A stretch of 64,000 bases of DNA. It comes from Artemisia argyi (taxonomy: Eukaryota; Streptophyta; Magnoliopsida; Asterales; Asteraceae). The position numbers and the translations under genes were made by a program. Positions 11,135 to 23,381 of the stretch are shown piece by piece. The stretch lies in contig CM060709.1 of the NCBI GenBank assembly GCA_030686995.1, forward strand, positions 125,208,373-125,272,372, given 5' to 3'. The notes below the pieces were generated by a model. That model was given only the letters and a program-made list of their open reading frames with translations, was not told where the DNA came from and did no database searches. Numbering within the stretch: the stretch's first letter is position 1; each line of letters starts with the position of its first letter.

Positions 11135-14100
11135 TGGGTGCTTATTCACACACCTTTTTCTGGCCAAATTAAGACCAAAACAGACACAAACTAACCATAA
11201 TTGCCACAGATATTGTATTTTTGTGTTTGTGATCGTGCAGGAACCGATATTTCAGAAACAGGCAAAAATCAGGCCAAAAAGGACAAAAACGAGCACGAGT
11301 TTGGAAAACGTGTTAAAAGCCAAAGCCGGTGAAGCAAATTACCATTTTTTAGCTCAAATTGTCAAAACACACCTTGGGGAATCACAGAATGCCAGAAATA
11401 GTCCTTGGAGCAAAAGTTTGAAGAATTCGCAAAAATGGTCCCTCAAGTTTCAAATATTGACAAAATTGGCCCCTGAGCATTTGTTTTGGAAGAAAAGTCA
11501 ACCAAAGTCTTTGGGAATTCAAAAGTTGTAAAAATTAACCCTTGGATTATAGTTTTGAAGAAATTTCAGTTTAGTCCCTCAACTTTGCAAATTTGGCAGT
11601 TTTAGTCCTTGGGAATTTATTTGTGGGAAAATCCATAATGGTCCTTGGATAAATGGAACTTGGCAAATATTACCCTTGGAATACTTTGGAAACCTGCCAA
11701 ATCACACCCCTTAACTTCCAGCGAATTACATCTTTGGTCCTTGTGATAATAACAAAACAAACGGACCATTTTTATTAAAACAAACACAACCAAGTCCAAT
11801 CCACAGCACAAACCCACCCAAAACTAATCCTAAACCCACAACACCCTTTGGCCCAATCCACCATCCCAACCCAACTCCTCTAAACCGTATTAAATAATAA
11901 ACGGTCAACCCACAGTCAAACTCCCATCTCCTTGCTCACTCCCCGCCAAACTTCACCACCCCTACTTGTCTGCAATTCCATCACATCCCACCACCTCCAC
12001 TAATTTGCAACCTCCCATCACCTCCACATTAAATGCTCACCCCCTCCTACAAGCAACCTGCCCCCAATTGCAAAAACTAATTTTCCCGCCAAAACTGTTT
12101 TAAGGGCTAAGATTGATTCAAGTGATCCAATTGATGAGATTGTTGTTGGGAAAGCTCAAGTGGGACCCACAAGACCCTAAAAATCAATATAAAAAGGAAG
12201 AGTAGCAGCAGAGACAAAATAGTAGTTCATAGTCTAATTTCTTATGTCGTATTTTTTTATAATCCCTGCTTTCTAGTGCAATTGTTATTTTTAGTGTGTT
12301 TCCTAACTTAATCCAGTGTACCTTTGATGTTCTTTAATAAAAATTCCAAGTTTCAAGTTTAAATTCAAGTTTTCCATATTTTTAGTGAATTTCTCATATG
12401 GGTTAATTACTGTTAAAAGATGTTGTTTAATGTTCCCTTGAACTCATTCTAACTTAATTATAAGCTTTCATAAGCTTTTAAGGTATAAAATATAGTTTAG
12501 TTATACAAACTCAAAATTTTTCAAAAATCTTAAAAAATTAGTGGAAAATTAAAAATGCAAGAAGAAGCAAGGAGCATGGTGGATATTGGATTTCCATGGT
12601 ATTGGAACCTCAGGGGAGGTGTTAGGATAGGTGTGGTTCCTTGGGTCTTGGTTTTTGACATCACAGAAGCATTTGGAAGCCAAATTCACTTTTTGGCATT
12701 TTTACTGTACAATTGCTTATTGCTGCTTATTTATGTGTTTCTAGGCTTATTTGGTGTATGGTAGCTAGATTAATACTTAATATTGATTGCTTGTTCATTA
12801 GTTTTCCTTATTGATCTTTATCTCATTTTAACTGTCAAATACTCATCTTGGGAGATTCATGTGTTATGTTGTTGTTATTGGTATTTTTATGATTAAATAT
12901 TCACATGATATCATATTAATACCTTTGGGATCAGATTTGTTGTCTAAATCAGTGAGAACCTTTTGAAAATCTTAAAATCAATTCTGTAAAGGGGTGTTTG
13001 GATTGACTAATGTAATTGAGTTCCAGGGTGTTTCAGTTGTTGTCTGTGGTTGATACTTGGTTCAATAGGTCATATTATCATAGATTAACTCTAAAAACCA
13101 GTGCTTGTTCGTAAAAAAGTCAAAATCTCACTTTTAGCATCATTTTTCTTTCACTGTTAGGATAATAAATTCCATAATCATGCATAAAGGTTCATAAGTA
13201 GTTGTTATTTCTTAATTTAGTCTTATAATAGCTTAGTATAACATAATCAAACTAATAGAAGTGACAGAATCTCACAAAAGTCAAACAAGTGTTCTAATCA
13301 AAAAGTCAAAATTTTATGCTAAGGTCACAAATCCAGTTTTGGGAGGATTTTTCACGTCTTCAATTTTCAACCATGTGATCTGAAACTTAGGGTTATTAAT
13401 AATTAGAAGCTCAGCTTTTCAGTCATATTTTTTTTCTTAATTTTCAGAATTTTTTACACTGCTTATTTGCTGGCTTCTTTAAGCCTCATTCTCACAAACC
13501 TCCCCTGTACCAAGGTATACAGGCTCACAAGCCTGATTTCATAAGCTCATTATGAGCTTATCTGAGAGCCTCAGCTCTTGAACCTTGGATTTTTGGAAAG
13601 CTTAGTGACCTAGCTTATTGGTTCTGTGCTTATTTTGGACTTTAGATCGAGTCCTTGCGCCTAGCTCATTTTGGTTCTAGATATACCCTCACCAACTCAG
13701 CATTCTGTGAGTCAGTGTAAACGAGCCATATTCATAAGCTCATTGTGATCTTATTTGTGGGACTTAGCCCATGCTCCCTAGCTTATTGAGGAGCCCACCA
13801 GGCCAGCTTATTGGTTCAAGTCTCCCCTTGGACCACTGACCTTATTTGTGGGCCCCACATAGGCCTACAGGTTAGCTCATTTGGCCTACATAGGTGTTAG
13901 GATTTGGATTTTGCTTATTTGCTTAATCTTGCTTATCCTATGTGCTTTTCTCTTTTCTTTGGCTTATTTTATACTCATTTCATTTGTCTTTAGCTTATTT
14001 CACTTTTGGTTCAGTAGTATAGCTTATTATTAGCTTATTCAAGTTTCAAAATCCATTTTAGCCTTAAAAGCCAACTGATAAGCTCATTCTGAGCTTATTT

Positions 14101-15221
14101 GGTGTTTTTGAAAAATATACTTTCATAAAAAGTGCTTATAATTGGTTGTGTACCATTTTGCAAAAAGAAAAAAAAATAGAATAAAACAAAAAAGTGACAG
14201 AAGTAGGACTTGAACCCTGGACCTCTTGGTTCCAAAAACAAAACCAAACCAACACAGAGCACCATCTGGGCTAGTGTGTCATTAGTGTTTAAGTTTCCCC
14301 TAGTTTTAATTATAGTGATAGATTCTGTTTAACTCAATTTAGCTTTTTGGCTTATTTTTTTGCTTTTTCAATAAGCACTTGTATGTTTTTATATTTTTCC
14401 TAAGTTTCTGTCACATTAAAGTAATTCTATAAAAATTTTCATAATTTTCTGTTTTGATTTAGTATTTTAAATAATTAATATTAGTTCAATTAGTTTTAAT
14501 TAAAAAATCAAAAATAAAATCCATTACTGCTTATTTATAAGCACTAGCACTTTTTCATATTTTTCCTAGGTTTCTATAATTATAAAGTATTTTTAGAAAA
14601 CATTTCATAATTTTTACTGTTCATTTGCTATTTTTTATAATTAAAAGAGTTTAAATTAGTTTTTAATTAATAATAAGTAAATAATTTCTAAAATAGCCTA
14701 ATTATAAGTTTTATAAACTTTTTATAATTTTGTAGGAAACTTGTGATGGTTAATTAGTTTTAAAAAAATTTCATAATTTTCTAAGTTATTTTAGTATTTT
14801 TAATAATTTAAATTAGTTTAAATTAGTTATTAAATAGTTTTTAATTAATATTAAATAATTAAAAAATCAAAAAAATAATTTTCTTTTTTATAAAATTTTA
14901 TTTTATTGTTAAATTTGTAAAAAAAAGTCATTTTCACCCCCTTAAGATTATTTCTGCTTTAATTTCTCTTTTTTCAGTACACAGTTATGTTTATTTTAAT
15001 TTCAATTTACGTTTTTAGTTTTAAATACATATTTGGTTTCCTGTAATTGTCAATTTTGTTAATTTAGCTTATTTCCAGTTATATCATATTAGTGTAATAA
15101 ATCCCAATCATATCTTTGTTACTTTCCTCAAATCACTTAATCAAACAAACGTTCAAAAATACAATTTTAATCCTCGCTGGGACATAACGACCCGAGAAAA
15201 CACTGTGCTTACACTGGATCA
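11135..15221 (+). repeat. 3' LTR of Gypsy H (about 4.1 kb)
   Basis: Begins TGGGTGCTTATTCACACA and is homologous to the J LTR on the opposite strand. It contains a U3 of about 1 kb, a TATA box at 12188, and a roughly 3-kb leader crowded with GCTTATT and AGCTCATT words. Near the end it has a TCGCTGGGACATAACGACCC-type block followed by TGTGCTTACACTGG, a common plant Gypsy R-U5 ending. The proposed end (GGATCA at 15221) is uncertain by about 10 bp, and a smaller nested insertion inside the leader cannot be excluded. The 61-70-codon frames inside are not supported as genes. Confidence 0.65.
12188..12197 (+). promoter_or_regulatory. TATA box of H LTR
   Basis: TATAAAAAGG about 1.05 kb inside the LTR, the expected core promoter. 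Its position matches that of the TATA box in the J LTR. Confidence 0.55.
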
Positions 15222-16514
15222 TAAATTGAGCACTTCTCACACTCAGGTTTGACCTTTTGACCAACCTTGGTGAACTGGTTAGTCTGTTTGGCTGAAGTCA
15301 GGTTCGGAATTAGAAATCGTCAACAGCATAGTGTGAAGACTCCTTCTAACCCTTACCAAGGCCGTTCCCGAATCGGATACCTCCAAGAGGGTTTACAAGA
15401 TCTACTTAAGTAAATCAACAATTGGGTGAGTCACTGGAGATCACCCCACGACTGTAGACCATTTTGGAACCACCGCGAACACTAAGCGTAACCCACAAGA
15501 AGTTACCGAAGTGACCTGCTGTCAGGGTTGTTTGATGTTGACCCTGGCAGGAGTTTCCATTCAATCACTGAGAATCACAAAAGTGAGTCATCTCATAAAT
15601 GTTCTGGCAGGTTGCTAAGATCTGCGTAGGATTCTTAAGATTACATCTGGTGTCCTTAATGCTGGATTACCAGTGTAGAAGTATCATGTGTTCCTAAAAG
15701 ATCTTTTGATGAATCTCATGGCTGTTCTAGACTCGATTACGTGCATTTTGGTTTTAGTATTTGGAGGCATGAAGCTCAGTGCCACCTTTTTCAATATCAA
15801 CACATCTCAGAGTGAGAGGCCGAAAGATTATGCAAGGTTCTCCGTGAGAATGAAACAAATATCTTTTAAGAGATACCTGAGTGGCTAGGAGGTTAATTGC
15901 AGTGCGTCACTGGGTCCATGACGTCTTGTCTTCAATACCGGTGTCACCTTAGGAACAACCAGTAGCATATGTATTGAACCCGGTTTCTGCCCTAAGGTTG
16001 AACATTTGGAGGGCTATTTCTTTTCACCCTTTCATTTCGTTTCTTTTTAATTCGTCAACCCCTTTTTTCTCCTTTCTCATTTGCTCCTTTTTTTCAATCA
16101 TACCTAAGGACTTCTAATTCTAATCTATTGGAATTGTCCTTGGGTATATCCCTCCGTCTCTGGCGGATCATTGGACATAAACCTAACCATAATCACCTTA
16201 TTACTCCATGATTATCCTAGATTTATTGATCACATGCCATAAAACCTTTTTGTGAAAATCTCACAAAGTGTTTATGATTATAAAACACATTTTGGTAACA
16301 CTTCGAGAGTTTTGAGTTTTTTGAAATACTCCCCTTCACATGTGCTTATATGTTTTAAAGATAAATTTGCTCATGTTAGGTAGAGTTCACACTTTTTAAA
16401 TTGATTGATTTTCAGTGAACATGACTGATTTGAGACTCGCTTACGTCACTAGTTAGACTAGCTTGAAATTATTACTCGTCCTGGTCAAGTTCAAAGAAAT
16501 TATCTCGAGACGGT
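15222..16514. other. Unassigned region left of Gypsy A
   Basis: No recognised coding frame, LTR or RNA. The 66-codon frame at 15688 has no family resemblance. It ends with a 52-bp sequence (16439-16490) that is repeated on the far side of element A, so this is host DNA for A. It may be decayed repeat sequence. Confidence 0.4.
16439..16490 (+). repeat. Copy 1 of a 109-bp-period direct repeat flanking Gypsy A
   Basis: GCTTACGTCACTAG...CAAGT matches 24843-24894 with 5 differences in 52 bases. With A and one TSD removed, the two copies lie 109 bp apart, so A inserted into a short tandem duplication. Confidence 0.8.
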
Positions 16515-17931
16515 TGATACGTGGGAATCGCACCAGGCTTTACCTCTCAAGGGATCTTGAGAAGCTTAAAACCCCCACCAGGCAGTGTACCTGATCGTTG
16601 TAGTATAGTATAGTGACAAGTACCAGGGGATTGATCGTTCAGCTAGGAATAGTGTCGCTAGGATTAGAAAACCTAATTACTAGTGCTAAAGATGATGGAA
16701 GATTATTTTTGTATTTTTATATTTTTTAGAAAGCAAGTAAATATCTCGGGTTTGAAGGATTTGGGCGGAATTAGTTGCTAGTCAACTAACCCAATACTAA
16801 TATATAATCAAAATAAAATACTAAAAATGAAAATAAACTAAATTATACTAAGGTTGTGAGCAATAAGTGGAGAAAATATGTTTACTTAGATTTCACTACT
16901 CCCTAGACATCTTTTACACGTTAATTACTTGTTATAGTTGCGTGGATGACGGATTGTATTCCTTAATACCATTCATGGGGTGGCGCACTTACTTCCCCAA
17001 TCCTATGAGTGCCTACTTCACTCCTATGTCGAGCCGTTAAAAACTCCTAACATGGGATCATTAGAAATTACTCATGCAGTAAATACAACCAATAAAACCT
17101 AGTGCACATCGGTTCATGTTTCTTAAGACGTTCAAGCATGTTACCAATTGGAGATCTGCCAGTTTTCTTAAGCGTAACATCGAAATCATTCATCCAATAC
17201 AACCATAAACAAGTAATCAACACATAATTAACATATAGGTTTCATTAGATCTAAGCAAACACAAGATAGATCTAGCCTAACATGGTGGAATTAAGACAAG
17301 AACAAGATATAGACAACCAACACATAGACATATTGATTTAATTAAAAGAATACTTATCTCAATTACACATGAAAGGGATCAAGGGCAAAGAACCCTTGAA
17401 GAACCTGTAAAATTCGTCTTAAGTTCGGACCTAGGGTTTCTCCAAAACTTCTCTCTTTTAATGTGAAAATTAGAAAACTATATATAGGAAATAGGGTCTG
17501 ACGGCGTCAAGACAAATCTTGTGACGCCGTCATCTCGCCGCCAAAATACTTCTCGGACTGCCTTGATCTACTTCTGACGCCATCATGTGTTAGCATTTTC
17601 CAGGCCGTCATGCATTTTACTCTTGACGCCCTACCTCGTGACGCCGTAAAATCTGTACTGGGTCGTCATGGAAAGTCATGGAAATTACTCTTGATGCCGT
17701 CAGAAATTCCTTCTTGATGCCGTCACCTACTGTTCCCAGCTTGGAAAATTGAGACTTTGCCGTTTTCCTCACTTTTATGCTCCAAAAACGTCCAAAATGC
17801 CTTCTTTTCCAGATTTCACTCCCAAAGTACCTAAAATCACAAAAGGAACGATTTAGGGCAATATTTGATCAAATAAATTCAATTCCGGGCTTAAATGACC
17901 CCCTAAAAGTGGTTCATTTTTCGCCTCATCA
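16515..17931 (-). repeat. 3' LTR of Gypsy A
   Basis: 1417 bp; on the minus strand it starts TGATGAGGCG at 17931 and ends ACGTATCA at 16515. It carries the same TATA box and TGACG/CGTCA motifs as the 5' LTR, several of them mutated (for example GACGCCATCA). Confidence 0.93.
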
Positions 17932-18531
17932 TATACCCTTACACTTGAGATTTGCTTGTCCTCAAGCAAATGCGCTTTTATTCTAGTCAAAATACAAGTT
18001 AGGGGTCATTTAACACTAATATAAAAGTAATTACAACAAATAATCATTCCACTAAAGACCAAAGACAAGCACGGAGGTCATACACAAGCACCTCACAAAT
18101 AGTGTTTAGATACTCACATCTCTCGGGTGTAATAAAGTATAAATTACAATATGGAAACGGAAGATATCTCTCACTACCTGTCATAGCAAAATAGATTACC
18201 ATAGGCTTAGGAAAGGATCAAACCTCCACCACATGGCGTAAGCACCTAGGATAAACTATCAAAGAGGTCTTTTAAAGGGTTGTAACGTTAGGTGTAGGGA
18301 TATGAAATACACGGTTTTGTTGGATAAAGGCAGTTTTTACTGGTGGCGAGTTAACAATCTTGGTCAATTACATGTACAACATGGCGTTGCTAAGCCAAGA
18401 CTAGACTCGACTTAGGCTAATGAATGAAAAATAACAAAAACTTAAAATGAACATAGAATAAAAAGGGATGGTAGTCCGTATGTTTTTTCTCTTTTTCTTT
18501 TTCTATTTTTTTTTCTTTTTCTTGATTTTTC

Positions 18532-18579
<48 letters not shown>

Positions 18580-20442
18580 ATACACTTTTACCATACCATC
18601 CAAAATAATACATCATAGGGAATGAACATTCCCCTTACACTTGAATCTTTACATACTTTACAATAAACTAATCTAATGACTCGAATTAAGAAAATCAAAA
18701 CACTTGGAGCACATTTGAGATTAACGTACGTATGGGGGTAATAATATGATGTTCTTTCCCATTACTCCATAAAATAAGTACTTTACCCATGAGTCCCAAT
18801 CGTCCCAAAATAATATGTACAAGGATATGACTCGACTTAGCAACCATGTAATCAATTAGATAGTTAACTTAGGGTTTAACAAATAACAATAATGCACTAA
18901 AAATGAGCGCATACACGGAAGGCTAAGGCGATTTGGTTGTACATTTAAGTGGGGTGTAACAAATTCTTCCTTTAAGTAAAATGCTTAAAGTTAGAAACGA
19001 AAAGATAGGCTCGGAGGGGTGTACTAGGGGTTTCGTGTACTAAAAATGAGTACAACGCTAAGGTGTGGGAAAAATTAGTTGACTTAAGTAGTCAAGCAAT
19101 ATGACTTAAGTGGTCAAGAAATTATAATACGGGTTTAACACAAGGGTGATCCTAATGCCTCTTATCATGTAGTAAATCCTACTACACGAATGTAGTCTCA
19201 CTAGCGGTCTCGGGATGCATCACTAACGCAAGTTCTAGAATCTAAATGCTGCCGGTACACTCATAAGCACTAATAGTAAATGCTTTTCCTATCAAATCTA
19301 AAGGCGAACCTCACATATTTGGGTGGAAAATTTTTCTGAATATACAGTTATGTGCTAGTCATACAATCTCCTATCCATGAGACACTTGCTATGGCTAAAG
19401 TTTCACTCCTAAATGTTGTAAAAATTTTTAAATTTGGCACTAAAATTGCACTAACAAGTATTTCTCATAGTTTTATTACACACCTACCATTAAACAAAGC
19501 AAACTCAAGCGAAAGTGCATATGTAAGGTATCATCATTTTACCCTCCCCTTACACTTAGGATGAACATTGTTCCCAAAGTTCAAGTAAAGAATGTAAAAG
19601 TGAAAAAGTAAAAAGAATGAAATCAAATACTCCCCTGATTCGCTCGGTATGGATAATTAGGTGGCCAGGTTAAATCTTCCTCCAAGAAAATGAACAATCA
19701 AAGCTTCCCTTCCAGAATATAAATCATCTTCTTGTCATACATAACCTGTAAATCCTGAGAAAATAGACAAGACAACCTCGCATAAAATCGGCGGCATCCT
19801 ATATAAGTTACTAAATCCTAGAAAACAAAGTAAGATATAATGCTTGTGGAATGAAGTTTGCAGATTTCCTGGAGATTATAAAACTTAATAATTCACAAAA
19901 ACCATAAGACTCCGTTAGAAAAACAAAACCGGTAAAATTTCCAGATTTTTTTACCCGTGACGCCGTCAAGAATTAACTCGTGACGCCCTCAGGATTGACC
20001 TGCAGAAATTCTTATGTTAAGTTTCCGGAAAATTTCTGGAAAAACTTGGTTCTACTTCCTGAAAAATCCTGCAAAACTTCATTATGACTCAATACAAGCA
20101 TTTGACTCTAACAAATACGAATATACATGTTCATTTAATATTGTGGAGAATCATGATCGAGTTGTTTCTTAAAAACATATTTGGGGTTTCCCCTTACACT
20201 TATCTTTTGCAAAAAATACCTTTAGGTGGAGTTAAGACTAGGCCAAAACAACAAAGTAAAGTATTTCCACATTTTAATTGAGAAACATGATCTACCAACA
20301 ATAGAAATAAAGCAAGCATACGAAAGCAAATAACAAACCAAACAAACAAATAAAATGAAAATCACACAAAGCATGGGTTGCCTCCCAAGAAGCGCTTTTC
20401 TTTATTTATGAGTCTTGTAGCTAGACTCAAGGTCATGGGTTA
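17932..20442 (-). other. A: 3' internal non-coding region with poly-T/poly-A tract
   Basis: Collinear with 42099-44513 of element B in reverse orientation. It has no coding frame. Notable parts: a PPT-like CAAGTGTAAGGGTATA (minus strand) abutting the LTR at 17932; a 44-base T run at 18534-18577 with adjacent TTTTTC-rich sequence, matched by an A run at 43953 in B; and TGACGCC half-palindromes near 19973. Conservation in two copies suggests it is a genuine structural part of the family. Confidence 0.8.
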
Positions 20443-20891
20443 CTACGTGACTTCATCATCAAACGTTACATCCTCTAGGTCGTCTTCCAAACTAGTATTG
20501 CTTTCATAGTTTAAGTACTTCGGGTCTTCGAACTCGAAGACATATTTTCGATACTTAGAATCAAGTTTACTAACATCCTTAAAGAATCCACATGATAAAT
20601 CAGAAGTGTTCATACATCCTCTTCTAACATCTTCATCACACAAAATAAGTTGTGAACTTATCCTATCATGCCCGTCACAATCTATTTCCCTAAGGTCTTT
20701 TCTTTTGCATGACGTTTGGTATGAAACCCTCCTAATTCAATCAGCGAAGGTCATGATTCCATTCCGGTCATCAATTATCAAATTAGTGATTTCACAAAAG
20801 GGTGCCCCAAAAACGACTTGTGACAACCTAGGGTCGACATAGTCCTCAATGTTGTCCACAATCGTGAATTCCATAGTAAATGCCATATTTC
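20443..20891 (-). pseudogene. A: second protease-like region, out of frame with gag
   Basis: Minus-strand frames here match the end of B's protease-like region: a DPRLSQVVFGAPF block near 20800-20840 and a 66-codon frame at 20443-20643 whose end (EVT then stop) matches B's end at 42098. The gag frame stops at 20892, and this part is read in other frames, so at least one indel and one stop separate it from gag. The gag ORF already contains one protease-like domain, so this is a second one. Confidence 0.65.
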
Positions 20892-23216
20892 CTACGAACA
20901 CCTGGATTTCATGTCCTTACCAACCACTTTTTCTCCTTTGTAAATCATCCCCCATCTGCAGATATTGTTGTAATGGAATAGGGACATAAGATTCTTAGGC
21001 ATGAATATGTTGATGTAGACGTTATCGAAGTATTTATGACCGATCATGCAGGGAATTTTGAGATTATTCGGATTACGCCTCCTTATCTTCCCCGACTCTT
21101 CGTCCCTGGATCCATATAGATTCTCCTTAAGGGAAGGACGATATTCGTATACCTCCTCATTACCCCCACGAAAGATCACCTTCTTAACACCATTGGTGAA
21201 CATTACACTTCCATCCATCTCATCAAGGATTACTCCTGATTCATTGATAAATGGTTTTCCAAGAACAAGGTTGGCTAATGTTCGATTGGTGAGAGGGTCC
21301 ACATCATCGACCACGGTGAGGGCAATATTATAAACAAGTTCTCCAATCATGATCGACAGATTTCTTATTACCCTTGCATTACCGACTTTCTCGCACACTA
21401 TGCGTTCAGGGAAGGCTTCTTGGTATAGGGAAAGGGGTATTATGTTGTCTGGGAGACTAGGATCTATATGACTATCGGTTAAGAACTTTTCCTTAATGGT
21501 GCAGGAGATCTTAAAAACCTTAGGGTTGCTTTCATTAGTCCTATCACTACTCCCATTGGTCGCATCCTCCACTTTTCTCTCGGGCTCCTCTAAAATAGAT
21601 TTACCCAAAATGGTTGGATTTCTCGTATGCTCATCCGATCTTTCTTTCCCTTCATCTGATTTACTAGGTTCTTGCGCGATGTACCGCTCAGATGAGTTGA
21701 CAGGGTTTCTGGTCAGGTCGTGGTTTACCTTTGAGGTCTCATTTTTAGCTGTATGACCAGTTTTTTCAGTTTGTTGTTGGTTTAGGTTAGGTGTGGAGGC
21801 AGATATCGTGGTGATGGTGTTTACGAAATGGATTGGTCCTAGGGGGTTGACGGGTTCTTTTTCTTTTGGTGATAGATGTTTGAATAGCTTACTAGGGCTT
21901 TTTATTTTCACAGGAGGGGTTAGCGGACTCATGATGGTAACAGACTTGACCTCATCAACGTGAATAGGTTTATTAACAACATGCTCATTGATAGCAGTTA
22001 ACAGATTACAAATCTTGTTATTCACATCGACCTGCTGTTGTCTAAATTTAGCCTCAAGCGTGGAGAGCTGTAATTCTTGAGCAAGAATGAATTTTCGCAA
22101 GGCATCCTCACAGCTTTGCCTAGGAGTGCTTTGTGATGGAAAATGCTCGGACCAAGTGAGTGGTGAGGAGTCATTGAAGGATACGCTCCTCGTTTGGTAC
22201 CCTGTAAAATTAGGTTTATCCTTCCATGCCTCATAGGCTTCGTCAGAAGTTCGAGGGCCATGTCCCACGTGTGACGATGTGAATTCGTTATAAGCACGTT
22301 TTGGAAGCTCCATGCAGTTATGAGTCTCGTGAGGGCCATTACATAATTTACATGTGGAAGCGATTCTGCTTACTTGGCTTGAAGATTTTTGAGCTTTGTA
22401 AGATTTCATGAGAGACTTGACTCGACCTTCAAGTTCCATGATCCTACGGTCGGGAGTGCTAGAATTGTTCGAAGGCAAAGATATTGCCTTGACCGTTTTG
22501 TTCAAATCACGGGGATCATTCCAACTTTCGTTGTCATAGAGAGCAAGATCTTCTATGAGTTCCCATGATTGTTCCGCAATTAGATCACGTAGCTTACCAC
22601 CGGCCGATTGATCAATGGTTCGCCTCGTGGAGAGATCGATATGGTCATAAAAGATTTGGACTTGGAGCCAAAGATCTATGCCATGATGAGGGACCTTTTG
22701 GAGTAAGTCCTTGAAACGAGTCCATGCTTCATAAAGAGTTTCAACTTGACGTTGTTGGAACATCAAGATTTCATTTCTAAGCTTAGTAGTTCTCCCCGGT
22801 GGGAAAAATTGAGCAAGGAAACGAGTGGTGAGATCATCCCATGTGGTGATGGATCCCGCGGGTAAACGCTCAAGCCATTGACTAGCTTGATCCCGTAGAG
22901 AGAATTGGAATAGGCGTAATCGGGTAGTCTCTCTAGTTTCAACACTTAGGTCTATAGAATCTACGATTTTAAGGAAGTCCTTAAGATGTTGATTTGGATC
23001 TTCGGAACGAAGTCCATGGAATGCACATCCGCTTTGCACCAACCGGATGGTGTCGGATCGCAAGGGGGTTACATTGGCTCCGATGAGCTCAATGGTGTTT
23101 CGATAGCCTTGGTGGCTAGGTCGGGAATACTCTCCTAAGGTTCGGGGCCTAAGGGGTTCTAGTGGTGGGTTTTTTTGTGGTTGGATGACGGGTTCAAAGA
23201 TGTTCCCGTTGTCCAT
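20892..23216 (-). CDS. A: Athila-like Gag with protease-like C-terminus, open
   Basis: This 774-codon frame is the longest open plant-type gag in the window. Residues about 80-195 are a Retrotrans_gag (capsid) domain, with RLFQFSLRDQASQWLERLP, FLAQFFPPGRTTKLRNEI and PHHGIDLWLQVQIFYDHID. A zinc-knuckle-like motif has Cys289, Cys292, His296 and Cys301 (spacing CX2CX3HX4C, one short of canonical). A predicted coil covers about 385-425 (LQLSTLEAKFRQQQVD). The C-terminal 200 residues have protease-like blocks (GELVYNIALTVVDDVDP, NLVLGKPFI) without a visible DSG/DTG triad. It should form the virus-like particle shell; RT and integrase must come in trans. The start is the first ATG after the PBS, and B has the same start. 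Confidence 0.88.
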   Translation of the reverse strand: MDNGNIFEPVIQPQKNPPLEPLRPRTLGEYSRPSHQGYRNTIELIGANVTPLRSDTIRLVQSGCAFHGLRSEDPNQHLKDFLKIVDSIDLSVETRETTRLRLFQFSLRDQASQWLERLPAGSITTWDDLTTRFLAQFFPPGRTTKLRNEILMFQQRQVETLYEAWTRFKDLLQKVPHHGIDLWLQVQIFYDHIDLSTRRTIDQSAGGKLRDLIAEQSWELIEDLALYDNESWNDPRDLNKTVKAISLPSNNSSTPDRRIMELEGRVKSLMKSYKAQKSSSQVSRIASTCKLCNGPHETHNCMELPKRAYNEFTSSHVGHGPRTSDEAYEAWKDKPNFTGYQTRSVSFNDSSPLTWSEHFPSQSTPRQSCEDALRKFILAQELQLSTLEAKFRQQQVDVNNKICNLLTAINEHVVNKPIHVDEVKSVTIMSPLTPPVKIKSPSKLFKHLSPKEKEPVNPLGPIHFVNTITTISASTPNLNQQQTEKTGHTAKNETSKVNHDLTRNPVNSSERYIAQEPSKSDEGKERSDEHTRNPTILGKSILEEPERKVEDATNGSSDRTNESNPKVFKISCTIKEKFLTDSHIDPSLPDNIIPLSLYQEAFPERIVCEKVGNARVIRNLSIMIGELVYNIALTVVDDVDPLTNRTLANLVLGKPFINESGVILDEMDGSVMFTNGVKKVIFRGGNEEVYEYRPSLKENLYGSRDEESGKIRRRNPNNLKIPCMIGHKYFDNVYINIFMPKNLMSLFHYNNICRWGMIYKGEKVVGKDMKSRCS

Positions 23217-23362
23217 GATGTCGGGTGGTGAAGAGTTACGAACAAAGACACAAAGAAATAAGATAGACTAAAGAAACCTAAAAAATAAAAATAAAATCTT
23301 ACAAGAAAGGAATCTAGCAAGTAGACCTAATAAAAAGAAATTCTAACCTAGACAATAACTAT

Positions 23363-23381
23363 TCCCCGGGCTGTGGCGCCA
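23363..23381 (-). promoter_or_regulatory. Primer-binding site of Gypsy A (tRNA-Asp type)
   Basis: Minus strand TGGCGCCACAGCCCGGGGA, close to the Athila-type PBS TGGCGCCGTTGCCGGGGA complementary to tRNA-Asp. It lies six bases inside the 5' LTR. Confidence 0.8.

Larger units (their letters stand above)
5790..15221 (+). mobile_element. Gypsy element H, Athila-like, 5'-truncated
   Basis: The part visible contains protease C-terminus, RT, RNase H and integrase in Gypsy order, a long 3' untranslated part, a PPT and a 3' LTR. There is no 5' LTR, PBS or gag: the protease homology begins abruptly near 5790 against unrelated sequence. The RT active site is FMDDF and the post-integrase CATTGAGGACAATG and poly-G signals are typical of Athila-type elements. 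Pol is broken by stops and frameshifts, so the copy is dead. The exact 5' breakpoint and the 3' end of the LTR are estimates. Confidence 0.75.

Noticed and set aside
12555..12764. 69-codon frame with a hydrophobic end
   Set aside because: Inside the H LTR leader, no similarity, and not supported in the J copy.
21046..21756. Plus-strand open frames of 86-95 codons
   Set aside because: They are antisense to the open gag of element A, with no family resemblance.
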